This document shows, one piece after another, positions 43,453-53,780 of a stretch of 64,000 nt of DNA; within the stretch, counting starts at the first letter, position 1; each line of letters begins with the position of its first letter. Source of the stretch: Phycisphaerales bacterium UBA2421 (GTDB taxonomy: Bacteria; Planctomycetota; Phycisphaerae; Tepidisphaerales; Tepidisphaeraceae); assembly GCA_002343075.1 (NCBI GenBank), contig DDRH01000006.1, forward strand, positions 136,242 to 200,241. The letters run 5' to 3'. The notes under the pieces are model-generated. The model searched no databases, was not told the DNA's origin, and saw nothing but the letters and a program-made list of their open reading frames with translations. The position numbers were made by a program, and so were the translations under genes.

Positions 43453-45047
43453 AACGTCTCCGGGATAGCTTTCTCAGATTGGCACTCGCAGGCCTCGATC
43501 GCTGTAACAAGCCCGTCAAGATCATGCGGCGATGCTTCGACTCTTGGTTCAAAGCCAAGGGCACGAATTGCCGTCGAAGTGACCGGGCCGATGCTCGCCA
43601 GTTTTGTCGTTCCAAGCAACGCAATGGCGTCAGGGCCGAGCAGCGCCGCGAGATTGTTGGCTGTGCTGCTGCTGGTGAACGTGATCCAGTCGACCTCGCG
43701 GCTTCGCAACGCGCTCCATACCTCGTCGGGCAAAGCTGCAGTCTTGCGGGTCATGTATACGGCCACATCACGAACATCGCTCGCGCCGCCGCTGCGCAAC
43801 CGTTCGAGCAGCACGGGGCGGGCGATGTCGGCGCGAAGCAGCAGAAACTTCCTACCAGCCACCGCATCGGCGGCGTGTAGTGCATCTGCAAGCGCTTCGA
43901 GAAAAAACTGTTCCGGGCATAGATCCGCCCGGCAACAAAGTTGCTTTTCAACCGCAGCACGAGTGGACTCACCTACCACAGCGATCTTCGCACCCGCAAA
44001 GATGCGCGCATCCAGACCCAGGCGCCATAGTCGATCGCGCACCGCCGAGGCGGCATTGGGGCTTGTGAAGATGATCCAATCAGCAACCGCCGGTGCGCGT
44101 TTCGAGATGCCGCGCGCCAATTCGCCCAAGATGCCGTCAACCTCACTCCAATCTGTCAGCGGTGCAATTTCTATCGTCGGCGCTTCCAGTACCCGCGCCC
44201 CGAGCGCTTCGAGTCGGGCGGAAAGCACACTCGCCTGCACGCGCGTGCGAGTCACCATAATCGTCTTTCCGGAAAGCGGGCGATTGTCGAACCATCGAAG
44301 CTGCTCGCGTAGAGCAACCACGCTGCCGACGAGTGTCAGGGCGGGTGTTGCAATGCGCGACTCAAGCACTGCGTCGGCAAGCGTGGCGATGGTGGCCGTC
44401 ACGGTCTTTTGTTCCGGCAATGTCGCCCACTGAATGCACGCCGCGGGGGTGTCCGGGGGCAGTCCGTGCTCGATCAGTTTCAGTGCAATCATCGAAAGCG
44501 ACTTCACGCCCATGTAGAACGCCACGCAGGGCAGCTTGGCGATCGCCGCCCAATCGTTGTCGGCGGCAAAGTCGCGGCCTTCAGTCGAGTGTCCGGCGAT
44601 GAAAGTGACGCTGGAATTGTGGTTGCGGTGCGTGAGTGGAATGCCGGCATACGCCCCCGCCGCCGTTGCCGCGGTGACTCCGGGGACGATCTCGAAGGCA
44701 ACCTTTGCTTCGGCGAGGGCCAGGGCCTCCTCGCCGCCGCGCCCGAAGATGCACGGATCGCCCCCTTTGAGCCGAACGACGCGCTTCCCCGCGGCGGCGT
44801 GTCGAATGAGCATGGCGTTGATCTGGTCCTGCGACATTGACGGTTCCCCGGCACGTTTGCCGACATTGACCCACTGCGCTTTTTGCGCGTAGACGCGCAG
44901 CTTTTGACTAATCAAGCTGTCAAACAGGACCACATCGGCAAGTTCCAGTAATTCGCGCCCGCGGAGGGTTAACAGGCCCGGGTTGCCGGGGCCTGCGCCG
45001 ACCAGCGCAGCGTGTCCCCGATATTTTACTAAACGATTCTGGTGCAC
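43449..45047 (-). CDS. cobA-hemD: Fused uroporphyrinogen-III C-methyltransferase/uroporphyrinogen-III synthase
   Basis: 532 aa from a GTG at 45047. Residues about 10-250 are a SAM-dependent CobA/SUMT domain: VGAGPGNPGLLTLRG, VVRLKGGDPCIFGRGGEEA, VPGVTAATAAGAYAGIPLTHR. Residues about 258-525 are HemD: GKTIMVTRTRVQASVLSARLEALGA, DWIIFTSPNAASAV, KIAVVGESTRAAV, ITFTSSSTANNL. The fusion makes uroporphyrinogen III and then methylates it at C2 and C7 to precorrin-2 for siroheme or cobalamin. Known in several bacterial phyla. No other hem or cob gene is adjacent. Head-to-head with the PilZ gene. Confidence 0.94.
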   Translation of the reverse strand: MHQNRLVKYRGHAALVGAGPGNPGLLTLRGRELLELADVVLFDSLISQKLRVYAQKAQWVNVGKRAGEPSMSQDQINAMLIRHAAAGKRVVRLKGGDPCIFGRGGEEALALAEAKVAFEIVPGVTAATAAGAYAGIPLTHRNHNSSVTFIAGHSTEGRDFAADNDWAAIAKLPCVAFYMGVKSLSMIALKLIEHGLPPDTPAACIQWATLPEQKTVTATIATLADAVLESRIATPALTLVGSVVALREQLRWFDNRPLSGKTIMVTRTRVQASVLSARLEALGARVLEAPTIEIAPLTDWSEVDGILGELARGISKRAPAVADWIIFTSPNAASAVRDRLWRLGLDARIFAGAKIAVVGESTRAAVEKQLCCRADLCPEQFFLEALADALHAADAVAGRKFLLLRADIARPVLLERLRSGGASDVRDVAVYMTRKTAALPDEVWSALRSREVDWITFTSSSTANNLAALLGPDAIALLGTTKLASIGPVTSTAIRALGFEPRVEASPHDLDGLVTAIEACECQSEKAIPETL

Positions 45048-45146
45048 TGGATAATCTTTTCCATTTGGAATGCCGATGAAATCAACAAGGCGGTATCCGC
45101 TCGCCAGCGGGCGCCTCTGGGAATCTTACACATCGGAGTGTCGCAT

Positions 45147-45494
45147 ATGGTTGCGCTTCTGAAAATGCCTCGGATGAAAGTCGAACCGTCGAACCTGGAA
45201 CGACGGATCTTTCCGCGCAAGGAAGTGAACAACTGGATCGAAGGCCGCCGGCTCGATCATAGCCTGAGCGCGATCCGCGATCGCCGGGTGAGCCTGGCGA
45301 TGCGCGATGTCTCGCTCGGCGGGCTTAGTGCTATCAGCTCCGCCCCGTTGGACGAGGGGGAACGCATCAGCGTCTCATTCCCCCCTGCTGGCACAAATCA
45401 CGGCTGGGATGCCTACGGCCGAGTACTCCGCTGCGAGGCCAGCGCCATGGGCTATCGCGTTGCCGTTGAGTTTGACCCTTTGCCCGCAGCGTAA
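45147..45494 (+). CDS. PilZ-domain protein
   Basis: 115 aa from the ATG at 45147 with GGAG 9 nt upstream; a longer frame from 45042 would overlap the cobA-hemD start. PilZ signature parts: ERRIFPRKEV near the N-terminus (Arg pair binding c-di-GMP) and RDVSLGGLSAIS (D-x-S-x-x-G-G), then GERISVSFPP and YRVAVEFDP. Nearly the whole protein is the domain, so it is probably a stand-alone c-di-GMP receptor. Partner unknown. A strong terminator follows. Confidence 0.85.
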   Translation: MVALLKMPRMKVEPSNLERRIFPRKEVNNWIEGRRLDHSLSAIRDRRVSLAMRDVSLGGLSAISSAPLDEGERISVSFPPAGTNHGWDAYGRVLRCEASAMGYRVAVEFDPLPAA

Positions 45495-45520
45495 TCGACC
45501 CCAAATCCAGGTCATAGCCC

Positions 45521-45555
45521 AAGGCTGAGCGGGTGTTTCCCGTTCAGCTTCTTTC
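45521..45555 (+). terminator. Rho-independent terminator after PilZ gene
   Basis: GCTGAGCGGG (45524-45533) pairs with CCCGTTCAGC (45539-45548) over 10 bp with one G-U, loop TGTTT, followed by TTCTTTC. It sits 30 bp after the PilZ stop. Confidence 0.8.
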
Positions 45556-45647
45556 ATATACACAGCGGGTGCTTGCTGCGCCATCGCCCTCGGCGCTGCC
45601 TACGTCAATCCTTCCGCCTGCTCCGGTTCCCCGTACAATCCCGGTCG

Positions 45648-46640
45648 ATGTCTGATGAGCCTTCCCGATCCAACCCGCTGCGCACTGATTTCAATCCCGA
45701 TGATTTTCGGATGACGATCGGCGATCACCTCGAAGAACTGCGCTCGCGGCTGATTAAGGCGCTCGCTGGCCTGGCCGTTGCACTGGTCGGGTGCTGCATC
45801 TTTGGCAACCAGGTTCTGCTCGCGTTCTGCAGGCCGCTTTACAACGTGCTCGAATCTAAGGGGCTGAACACGCAACTGCGGTACGACACCATCGGTGAAC
45901 CACTGACGACCTGGCTCGCCGTCAATCTCATCACCGCGGCCGCTATTGCCAGCCCGTGGATCTTGTATCAATTCTGGCAGTTCGTCGCGGCGGGGCTTTA
46001 CCCCGCGGAGCGAAAGTACATCACCCGCTATCTGCCCATGAGCATTTCGCTCCTGCTCATCGGCATGGTGTTTGTCTATTTCATTGTCCTGCCATGGTCG
46101 ATGAGCTTTGTCATCGACTTCGCGAGCGCGGTGCCCGTGCCCGGCGAGCGGTTTACCACCACCCAACCACATGACGCAGTGATTCTGCCTGCCCTTACCG
46201 GCGACCCTGCTTCTCCGCGCGAAAATGAAATGTGGATCGATGAATCGACCAGCAAAATCAAGATCTTTCACAAGGGGCAGATTCGCTCCCTCCGCTTCGG
46301 CACCGAAAATCTGCTCGCCCCCGATTTTAAACTATCGCAGTACATCAGCCTGGTGGTGGGGATGCTTTTCGCATTTGCCCTCAGCTTTCAACTGCCGTTG
46401 CTGGTGATGGCACTCGTGCGGATTGGGATTTTTGATGTTGAACAGCTAAAAGCGGCGAGAAAGTACGTCTACTTCGCGCTGGCCATTGCGGCGGCAGCGA
46501 TTACGCCGGGCGACGTGGTGACAGCGACCATCGCGCTTATGATCCCACTCGGACTCTTGTACGAACTGGGCCTCTGGCTCGCGCGCGTGCCCGGCGGTGC
46601 GCGCGGATTCGATGTGGGCGATCATCCCGAATCACGGTGA
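45648..46640 (+). CDS. tatC: Twin-arginine translocase subunit TatC with large loop insertion
   Basis: 330 aa from the ATG at 45648. The N-terminal signature GDHLEELRSRL (about residues 25-35) and six helices are clear, with PLTTWLAVNLITA and AITPGDVVTATIALMIPLGLLYELGL at the usual places. Between the third and fourth helices (about residues 160-226) lies an insertion of some 60-65 residues with a beta-strand look (ENEMWIDESTSKIKIFHKG). Ordinary TatC has only a short loop there. It recognises RR signal peptides in the inner membrane with TatA/B, which are not in this window. Followed by a terminator. Confidence 0.92.
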   Translation: MSDEPSRSNPLRTDFNPDDFRMTIGDHLEELRSRLIKALAGLAVALVGCCIFGNQVLLAFCRPLYNVLESKGLNTQLRYDTIGEPLTTWLAVNLITAAAIASPWILYQFWQFVAAGLYPAERKYITRYLPMSISLLLIGMVFVYFIVLPWSMSFVIDFASAVPVPGERFTTTQPHDAVILPALTGDPASPRENEMWIDESTSKIKIFHKGQIRSLRFGTENLLAPDFKLSQYISLVVGMLFAFALSFQLPLLVMALVRIGIFDVEQLKAARKYVYFALAIAAAAITPGDVVTATIALMIPLGLLYELGLWLARVPGGARGFDVGDHPESR

Positions 46641-46660
46641 CCATTGCAGCCGCAACCGCT

Positions 46661-46680
46661 GTAGCGCCGCTACTTTTATT
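46661..46680 (+). terminator. Rho-independent terminator after tatC
   Basis: GTAGC-GCC-GCTAC stem followed directly by TTTTATT, 21 bp after the tatC stop and before the convergent deacetylase gene. Confidence 0.7.
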
Positions 46681-46690
46681 CTAAAACGAT

Positions 46691-47617
46691 TCACTCCGGC
46701 TCAAAGACGTCGTGCCAAGCCATAAACGTGTTCACATGCACTCTCACTACACACGATGTATCGGGCGTGTAACCGCCGGCCAGCACCCACGCGATCGGAA
46801 TGCTGTGCTGCCTGGCAAACGCGAAAATCATGCGGTCGCGCGCTTTCAGGTCTTCGTAATCGAGATCTAGCGGCGAATAAGGGTCTTCGCGAAACGGATC
46901 GGCCCCAGCTTGATAGAGGATCAGGTCGGGTCGGCCACCTGTAAGCACGAAGGGCAATGCCTCCTCCATGATCCGCAACATGTCTGCTCGATCGCAACCG
47001 CTCGGTAGCGGGAAAGAAATGTGGTTTTCGCCGTCGACGTGCCTTTTCACGCTGACATCGCGAAATGGCGTGTTATTGCAGTAGTCGTTCCCGTAAACAC
47101 TCACCGCAGTGACCCAGGGTCGGGTGGCCGCGAGCCTGGCGGTGCCGTTGCCGTAGTGCAAATCCATATCGAGGATGGCGACGCGACAAATCTCGCCCGC
47201 GACTCGCATGGCTTCCGCGGCGACGACAAGCCCGTTAAACGTGCAGAAACCCTCGCCGTTTGATGCGTGGCTGTGATGAAAGCCACTCACCAGCGCCGCG
47301 CTCGCACCGGTAAGAAGCGCGTCGCGTCCCGCGGCGAGGCATCCGCCCCCGGTAAGCAATACTGACGGCCAAAGCGCCGGCGACCAGGGAAACTTCTGAC
47401 TCTCGGCCAGCAGACGTGGTGCGCCAGTTCGCACCGCATTTACATATTCCGGCACATGTACGCGAAGCAGATCGACTTCAGTCACCGGCGCAGGCTCGAC
47501 CAGCTCAACCCAGTCAAACGCCCGCAGCGCCTCAGCCACCATGCCAAACTTGTGCATCGGCATCACATGCTGCCCGATGTCGGCGGCGAAGCCGGGATGG
47601 TAAAAGGCTTTGAGCAT
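46691..47617 (-). CDS. Histone-deacetylase/acetoin-utilisation-family enzyme
   Basis: 308 aa, the class II-like bacterial HDAC fold: FYHPGFAADIG, LLTGGGCLAAGRDAL, the paired His in SGFHHSHASNGEGFCTFNG, the Zn ligands in ILDMDLHYGNGT (usually DVDxHHGNGT; the second His is Tyr here) and YQAGADPFREDP, and the late LAGGY tail. Family substrates are acetyl-lysine proteins, acetylpolyamines or small acetylamides. Because a GNAT-like gene lies 6 bp upstream, reversible acetylation of a common target is an attractive guess. The polyamine importer only 5 kb away would also fit an acetylpolyamine substrate. Confidence 0.92.
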   Translation of the reverse strand: MLKAFYHPGFAADIGQHVMPMHKFGMVAEALRAFDWVELVEPAPVTEVDLLRVHVPEYVNAVRTGAPRLLAESQKFPWSPALWPSVLLTGGGCLAAGRDALLTGASAALVSGFHHSHASNGEGFCTFNGLVVAAEAMRVAGEICRVAILDMDLHYGNGTARLAATRPWVTAVSVYGNDYCNNTPFRDVSVKRHVDGENHISFPLPSGCDRADMLRIMEEALPFVLTGGRPDLILYQAGADPFREDPYSPLDLDYEDLKARDRMIFAFARQHSIPIAWVLAGGYTPDTSCVVRVHVNTFMAWHDVFEPE

Positions 47618-47623
47618 TCCGCT

Positions 47624-48484
47624 TTAGCTTTCGAGTGGGGGCAATAGCCGAATCGTCGCGTCGGCGGGCGGGTATCTGTCCATGGTCCGCCAAGCTGCGA
47701 CCATGTCCTGCTGCCGGGAATGAACTGCGTACATGCTATACAAAGCGTTGACCATGTGGCGCACCTCGCCACCAAGAATGTTTGATTCAGTCTCCCGGCC
47801 CACCCGCCGCACCACCAGCATATAGGGCAACGGCATTGGCCCGCCGGCTCTGTCTATCTCTGTTGGGGGGCGAAAATCGGGCTGGAAGTAATCAACCATG
47901 GAGGGATCAACCTTCTGAAAGTTGGCCCTTCCGTACGATGCCAGCCGCCTACGGCTCATTTCGTCGCCCGGCGAATGATGCTCCATCTCGGCCATAAGCG
48001 TGATGCTGACAGGCCCGGCGTATCCGGCAGCCCGATGCAGCCGGCGCGCGATCGGCACCGGAAACGCCCGTAACCACGCCGCCAGCCCACCCCCGCGATG
48101 TTCTGGATCGACCAGTGCATGTGATAGATGGACATAAACATCGCCAGGAAACTGGCGATGCAGCATCGCGGTGCAATCACGCACTGCAATGGGCTGGCCG
48201 CTGCGACAGACTGCGACCATACGATAGAGAAAACACCAGCGATCGATCGGTTCGGCAGGATTCCACTGCAGCCGACTGATAATCACCCCCCGCTGCTCCA
48301 TGGCATGGTGCGAACCAAACTCGTCCCACAATTTCTGATAGGCCGGCTCAAACAAAGGATCATCGCGCCGGCTGATGAGGTGTGCCGTCAACCCCGACCA
48401 ATCAAAACTAGCCGACCGGGCATCGCCAGGAGCCAAGTCGGCGGGGTCGATCGGGAGGGTTTCCGGCAAACGTGTATCGGACAT
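47624..48484 (-). CDS. GNAT-like N-acetyltransferase family protein
   Basis: 286 aa. The central part has a GNAT pattern: CFLYRMVAVCRSGQPIAVRDCTAML, then VYVHLSHALVDPEHRGGGLAAWLRAFPVPIAR, which matches the R/Q-x-x-G-x-G/A acetyl-CoA loop. The N- and C-terminal 60-70 residues are not recognised. No membrane segment. Placed 6 bp before the deacetylase gene on the same strand, so probably one transcript. Divergent from the quinone oxidoreductase with only 40 bp between the starts. The GNAT call is moderate; the fold could be a distant, inactive relative. Confidence 0.65.
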   Translation of the reverse strand: MSDTRLPETLPIDPADLAPGDARSASFDWSGLTAHLISRRDDPLFEPAYQKLWDEFGSHHAMEQRGVIISRLQWNPAEPIDRWCFLYRMVAVCRSGQPIAVRDCTAMLHRQFPGDVYVHLSHALVDPEHRGGGLAAWLRAFPVPIARRLHRAAGYAGPVSITLMAEMEHHSPGDEMSRRRLASYGRANFQKVDPSMVDYFQPDFRPPTEIDRAGGPMPLPYMLVVRRVGRETESNILGGEVRHMVNALYSMYAVHSRQQDMVAAWRTMDRYPPADATIRLLPPLES

Positions 48485-48524
48485 GTGAGTTCGGGTATCT
48501 TACTAAACGGAAGGCCTGTCTGAC

Positions 48525-49508
48525 ATGAAAGCATGGTTGCTCGACAACATGACCGGCGGCGTGGGCGGGCTGCGTCTTGCCGACTTCCCAGACCCCCAGC
48601 CGACGGCCGGCGAGGCGGTGCTGTCGGTCACACTGGCCGGCCTGAACCCCGCCGACCGCTACCTGGCCGAGGGTCAATACCCCGCAAAGCCGGAGTTTCC
48701 ACATATTCTGGGCCGAGACGGCATCGGTACCGTGACCGCGGTCGGGCCGGATGTAACCGGCCTGAAAATCGGCGACCGCAGGGTGATCGTGCGGAGTGAA
48801 ATTGGGGTCAACCGGCGTGGCACACTTGCCGAAAAAGTGGCCGTTCCGGTCGAGTCGCTCGTTCCCGTCCCGCCCGGATGGACCGACGCGCAGGCGGCCG
48901 GCGCGACACTGGTGTATCTCACGGCGTGGCAGGCGATCACGCAATGGAGCGATTTGCCGGCAGAGGCGGTCGTTCTGGTCAGCGGGGCATCCGGCGGCGT
49001 GGGAGTGGCCGTCACGCACGTCGCCAGCGCGATGGGCCACACGGTCATCGGGCTTTCCCGGTCGAGGGAAAAATCGGCCGTAGTCCTCAATCAGGGTGCG
49101 ACAACGTGTTTCGATCCCGCGGACGCCGATTGGCCGAGAAAGCTCAAGGCCCATCTCGGCAGCCGCAGGGTCGATCTGGTCATCGATAACGTCGGCGGCG
49201 AGCTGTTCAGCCAGATGATAGGCGTGCTCGGTGAGAACGGCCGGGTGAGCTGCGTCGGTCGCCTGGCAGGTCCGGTGCCTCAGTTCAACACCGCGACGCT
49301 GTTTTTTCGACGGCTGCAAATCCGCGGCGTTGGGGTCTACAGTTACAAGCCGGCAGAAAGTGCCACCATCTGGCCGAGAATCACGGCGTTGCTCGAAGCG
49401 AAGCGTTATCGCCCGCTTGTGGATTCGACGTTCGACTTTGAAGAGCTTCCTGATGCGTTTGCGCGTCTCGAAGCCGGACCAATGGGCAAAGTTTTAGTGC
49501 GGGTTTGA
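48525..49508 (+). CDS. Zinc-independent NADPH:quinone oxidoreductase (MDR family)
   Basis: 327 aa. Medium-chain dehydrogenase/reductase: PADRYLAEGQYP, LGRDGIGTVTAVGPDV, QAAGATLVYLTAWQAI, nucleotide loop VLVSGASGGVGVAVTHVASAMG and DLVIDNVGGELFSQM. The Cys ligands of zinc-dependent alcohol dehydrogenases are absent, fitting quinone reductase/crotonase-type members. Reduces quinones or enones with NADPH in the cytoplasm. GGAAGG lies 12 nt before the ATG, a weak ribosome site. Confidence 0.9.
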   Translation: MKAWLLDNMTGGVGGLRLADFPDPQPTAGEAVLSVTLAGLNPADRYLAEGQYPAKPEFPHILGRDGIGTVTAVGPDVTGLKIGDRRVIVRSEIGVNRRGTLAEKVAVPVESLVPVPPGWTDAQAAGATLVYLTAWQAITQWSDLPAEAVVLVSGASGGVGVAVTHVASAMGHTVIGLSRSREKSAVVLNQGATTCFDPADADWPRKLKAHLGSRRVDLVIDNVGGELFSQMIGVLGENGRVSCVGRLAGPVPQFNTATLFFRRLQIRGVGVYSYKPAESATIWPRITALLEAKRYRPLVDSTFDFEELPDAFARLEAGPMGKVLVRV

Positions 49509-51263
<1,755 letters not shown>

Positions 51264-51280
51264 GCAGCGCGCGGTAAGAT

Positions 51281-53752
51281 TTATTGTGACGGCTGCGTCG
51301 CGGCGCGCTGGCGAATCTCCGCACCGAGCACGCGCGCTTCCGCCCAGTCTGGTTGATCGCGAAGAATTGTTCGGATTTCCCGCTCGGCTGCGGCAAACTG
51401 ATTGGCGGCTGCCAAGAGCTTTGCCACACTCAGCCGCCACTGGTGTTGCTGCGGATCGAGGGCCAGCCCACGTTGGTAAAGGGTGATTGCTTCGTCATTT
51501 CGCCCTCGCTTTTCCAGCATCCGGGCGGCGTGAGCCAGTGCGCTGGCGGAGGCGGTTGAAAGCTCGGCTCGTCGGATCGCGGCGGTGAAGATTCGATCGT
51601 CAACCGCGGCCGCTTCACCATGGCGGGCTTGCTTGCGCAGGTACTCGGCAATCTCGCTGAGAGTCGCTTGATTTTCCCCCGTCAGTTCCAGCGCCAAATC
51701 GACTCGATCATACACCCGCAGCAGCCGCCGAATGATGTATCCCGGATCGATGCCCGACGTGCCAATCGCCCTGCGAAAACGGGACATAGCCCCCGCAGGG
51801 TCGCCGCGGCGAAGTCTCGCTTCGCCGGCGAGGGCGAGAGTCCAGCCATCCTGGGGAGAAAGCTCGGCTGCGGTTTCGATCAGTGCGTCGCCGACCTCCG
51901 CCTTTCCAAACGCGCCAAGCGCCTGTCCGGCCATGCTATACGGCGGGCCGTACAGCGGGGCCGAAATGGCCGCAGCGCGGAAGGACTCCAAAGACTCGTT
52001 CAACGCGCGCGCGTCGGCGGCAGGGTCGAACCGGGCCTGCCGTTCCCGCATCAAGCTCCAAAATCGCGCCACTCCAAGCGTGTATTGTGCCTTGGCATTC
52101 CGAGGCGCAATGCTGACCGCCTCCGCCGCGCTGGCCACCATGCGGTCAAAGTCTGCCTTCGATCCCTGCCATCGTGCAACGCCAAGCGCGTCGGCAAGTC
52201 GGGTCGATTCATCCATGGCTGCAACTGCGCGACGATGCCGATCGGCGGCGAAGCACGACCAGATCAAACCTGCTGATAGCAGCATGACCATGCCCCCGGC
52301 GACCACCCAACCGCGCGACGGTAGGCGTTCTTGGCCGGTGATGGCCGCCGGACAGCCCAGCCGCAGCAGTGCCGCCGCCGCGATCGCGGTGACGATGGCA
52401 TTGGCGGGAAGATGCTGCCCGAAATCGAGCGCACTGTGCAATGTGACCGCGGCGAGCGTAAATCCCAGTCCGCTGGCGATCAGACCGCGCTTCCCGCCAT
52501 GGCGAATGCACCGCCACCATGCCAGCCACACCGTCGTCAGAAACACAAGTAGCAACACCAGCCCCGGCGCGCCAGTCTCGGTGAGCACTTGCGCATACTC
52601 GTTTTCGGCATGCGAAGAAATGTTTATCAAAGTCTGGAGGTCATACTTGGGAAAGACATACTCAAAACTGCCAAACCCCACACCCGTTGCGGGAAACGTG
52701 CGCCAGATCGGCACTTGTGCCTTCAGCAGTTCCCACCGCCCGCCGGTGGCATCTTCGGCAGCAAGTGCAAAGACCTTTTCCTGCAAACGACTTGAGAACA
52801 TCGCCGTCACGATGCCGCCGAGCAGCAGGATGACCGCAAAAGTCCATGTGATTCCTCGCGCCGATTTCCGGTGTGAGGTCACCAACGCCGCCAATATCGC
52901 GGCGGCTCCCAGCGCTATGATGCCGCCACGGGACGCGCTGTTAATGACCGAGACCGCGCAGAGCATCACAATCGTTGCGGGAAAGATCAGTCGGTGCAGA
53001 TAGCCCTGCCGAAGCAGCTGCGCCCAGTCGCGCGCTGCGCGCGGTGCGTGCTGTCGGCGCAGCGCCGACACGGACAGCAGGAGCAATGCCATCGCTGCGC
53101 CGATGCCGGCATTCATATACTGAGCAAAGTGGCTGCGGTTGATAAACGGCGCGCTGGTCTCGCCGGCCCGCGGGGGACGGGTGACGACGCCATAGATGCG
53201 CTCGATTCCCAAGAACATGTGTGTCGCCGCGATGATCGCGATGACACCGCTTGTCCCGGCGATCAGCATCAACAGCACCCGCACCGCCGACCGGTTCGTT
53301 ACTACCACCGCCGCGGCGACGAAGGCGCTGATGATCGAAAGCAGCAACCTCAATTGGCGCTCGGTCTCATATGCATAGAGACTGACCGTAGCCCCCTCGC
53401 GCGCTGCCGATCCCGCAAAGGGCATTGCCAGCTCCTCGCGCAGCCGCATTGCCTCGGGTGAGACCGTCGCTGTCCAAGCGGACATCGGTATCAATTGCAG
53501 CGCGATCATGACAGGAAAGAGGATGAGAGAGATGATCGAGAGCCGACCGCAGACGGGTGCCTGTCGGGTCCAGACGATGCGAACAAATGTGCTAAACGCC
53601 AAGACCGTCGATAGAGATATAAATACCTGCTCGCTCCAAGGCTGCACCGTCCCCAGCGCAGCCGCCGAGAAAACGACCATGATCGCCAGCAGTGCCAGAA
53701 TCAGGCCGTCGAGCGGCGTGAGAGGGTTGGTCGTTTCTTCCAGATCGGACAT
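51281..53752 (-). CDS. O-antigen ligase/polymerase-like membrane protein with C-terminal TPR region
   Basis: 823 aa. The first half has about 10-12 membrane helices with the Wzy/WaaL signature in the big periplasmic loop: FPATGVGFGSFEYVFPKYDL followed by HAENEYAQVLTETGAPGLVLLL. That match (H-x-E/N-x-x-x-Q-x-x-x-E-x-G) is good. From about residue 520 the protein is soluble and made of TPR-like helix pairs (NAKAQYTLGVARFWSLM, LALDPQQHQWRLSVAKLLAAANQFAAAEREIRTIL). Inferred: joins or polymerises polysaccharide units on the outer face of the inner membrane, with the TPR part as docking platform. Last gene of the minus-strand locus in this window. Confidence 0.88.
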   Translation of the reverse strand: MSDLEETTNPLTPLDGLILALLAIMVVFSAAALGTVQPWSEQVFISLSTVLAFSTFVRIVWTRQAPVCGRLSIISLILFPVMIALQLIPMSAWTATVSPEAMRLREELAMPFAGSAAREGATVSLYAYETERQLRLLLSIISAFVAAAVVVTNRSAVRVLLMLIAGTSGVIAIIAATHMFLGIERIYGVVTRPPRAGETSAPFINRSHFAQYMNAGIGAAMALLLLSVSALRRQHAPRAARDWAQLLRQGYLHRLIFPATIVMLCAVSVINSASRGGIIALGAAAILAALVTSHRKSARGITWTFAVILLLGGIVTAMFSSRLQEKVFALAAEDATGGRWELLKAQVPIWRTFPATGVGFGSFEYVFPKYDLQTLINISSHAENEYAQVLTETGAPGLVLLLVFLTTVWLAWWRCIRHGGKRGLIASGLGFTLAAVTLHSALDFGQHLPANAIVTAIAAAALLRLGCPAAITGQERLPSRGWVVAGGMVMLLSAGLIWSCFAADRHRRAVAAMDESTRLADALGVARWQGSKADFDRMVASAAEAVSIAPRNAKAQYTLGVARFWSLMRERQARFDPAADARALNESLESFRAAAISAPLYGPPYSMAGQALGAFGKAEVGDALIETAAELSPQDGWTLALAGEARLRRGDPAGAMSRFRRAIGTSGIDPGYIIRRLLRVYDRVDLALELTGENQATLSEIAEYLRKQARHGEAAAVDDRIFTAAIRRAELSTASASALAHAARMLEKRGRNDEAITLYQRGLALDPQQHQWRLSVAKLLAAANQFAAAEREIRTILRDQPDWAEARVLGAEIRQRAATQPSQ

Positions 53753-53780
53753 ATCGCGTTCACGGTTAGCTTGTCGAGCA

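Noticed and set aside
46076..46271. Separate small gene inside tatC region
   Set aside because: Minus-strand frames here are antisense to the tatC insertion, which is in frame with both flanking TatC parts.
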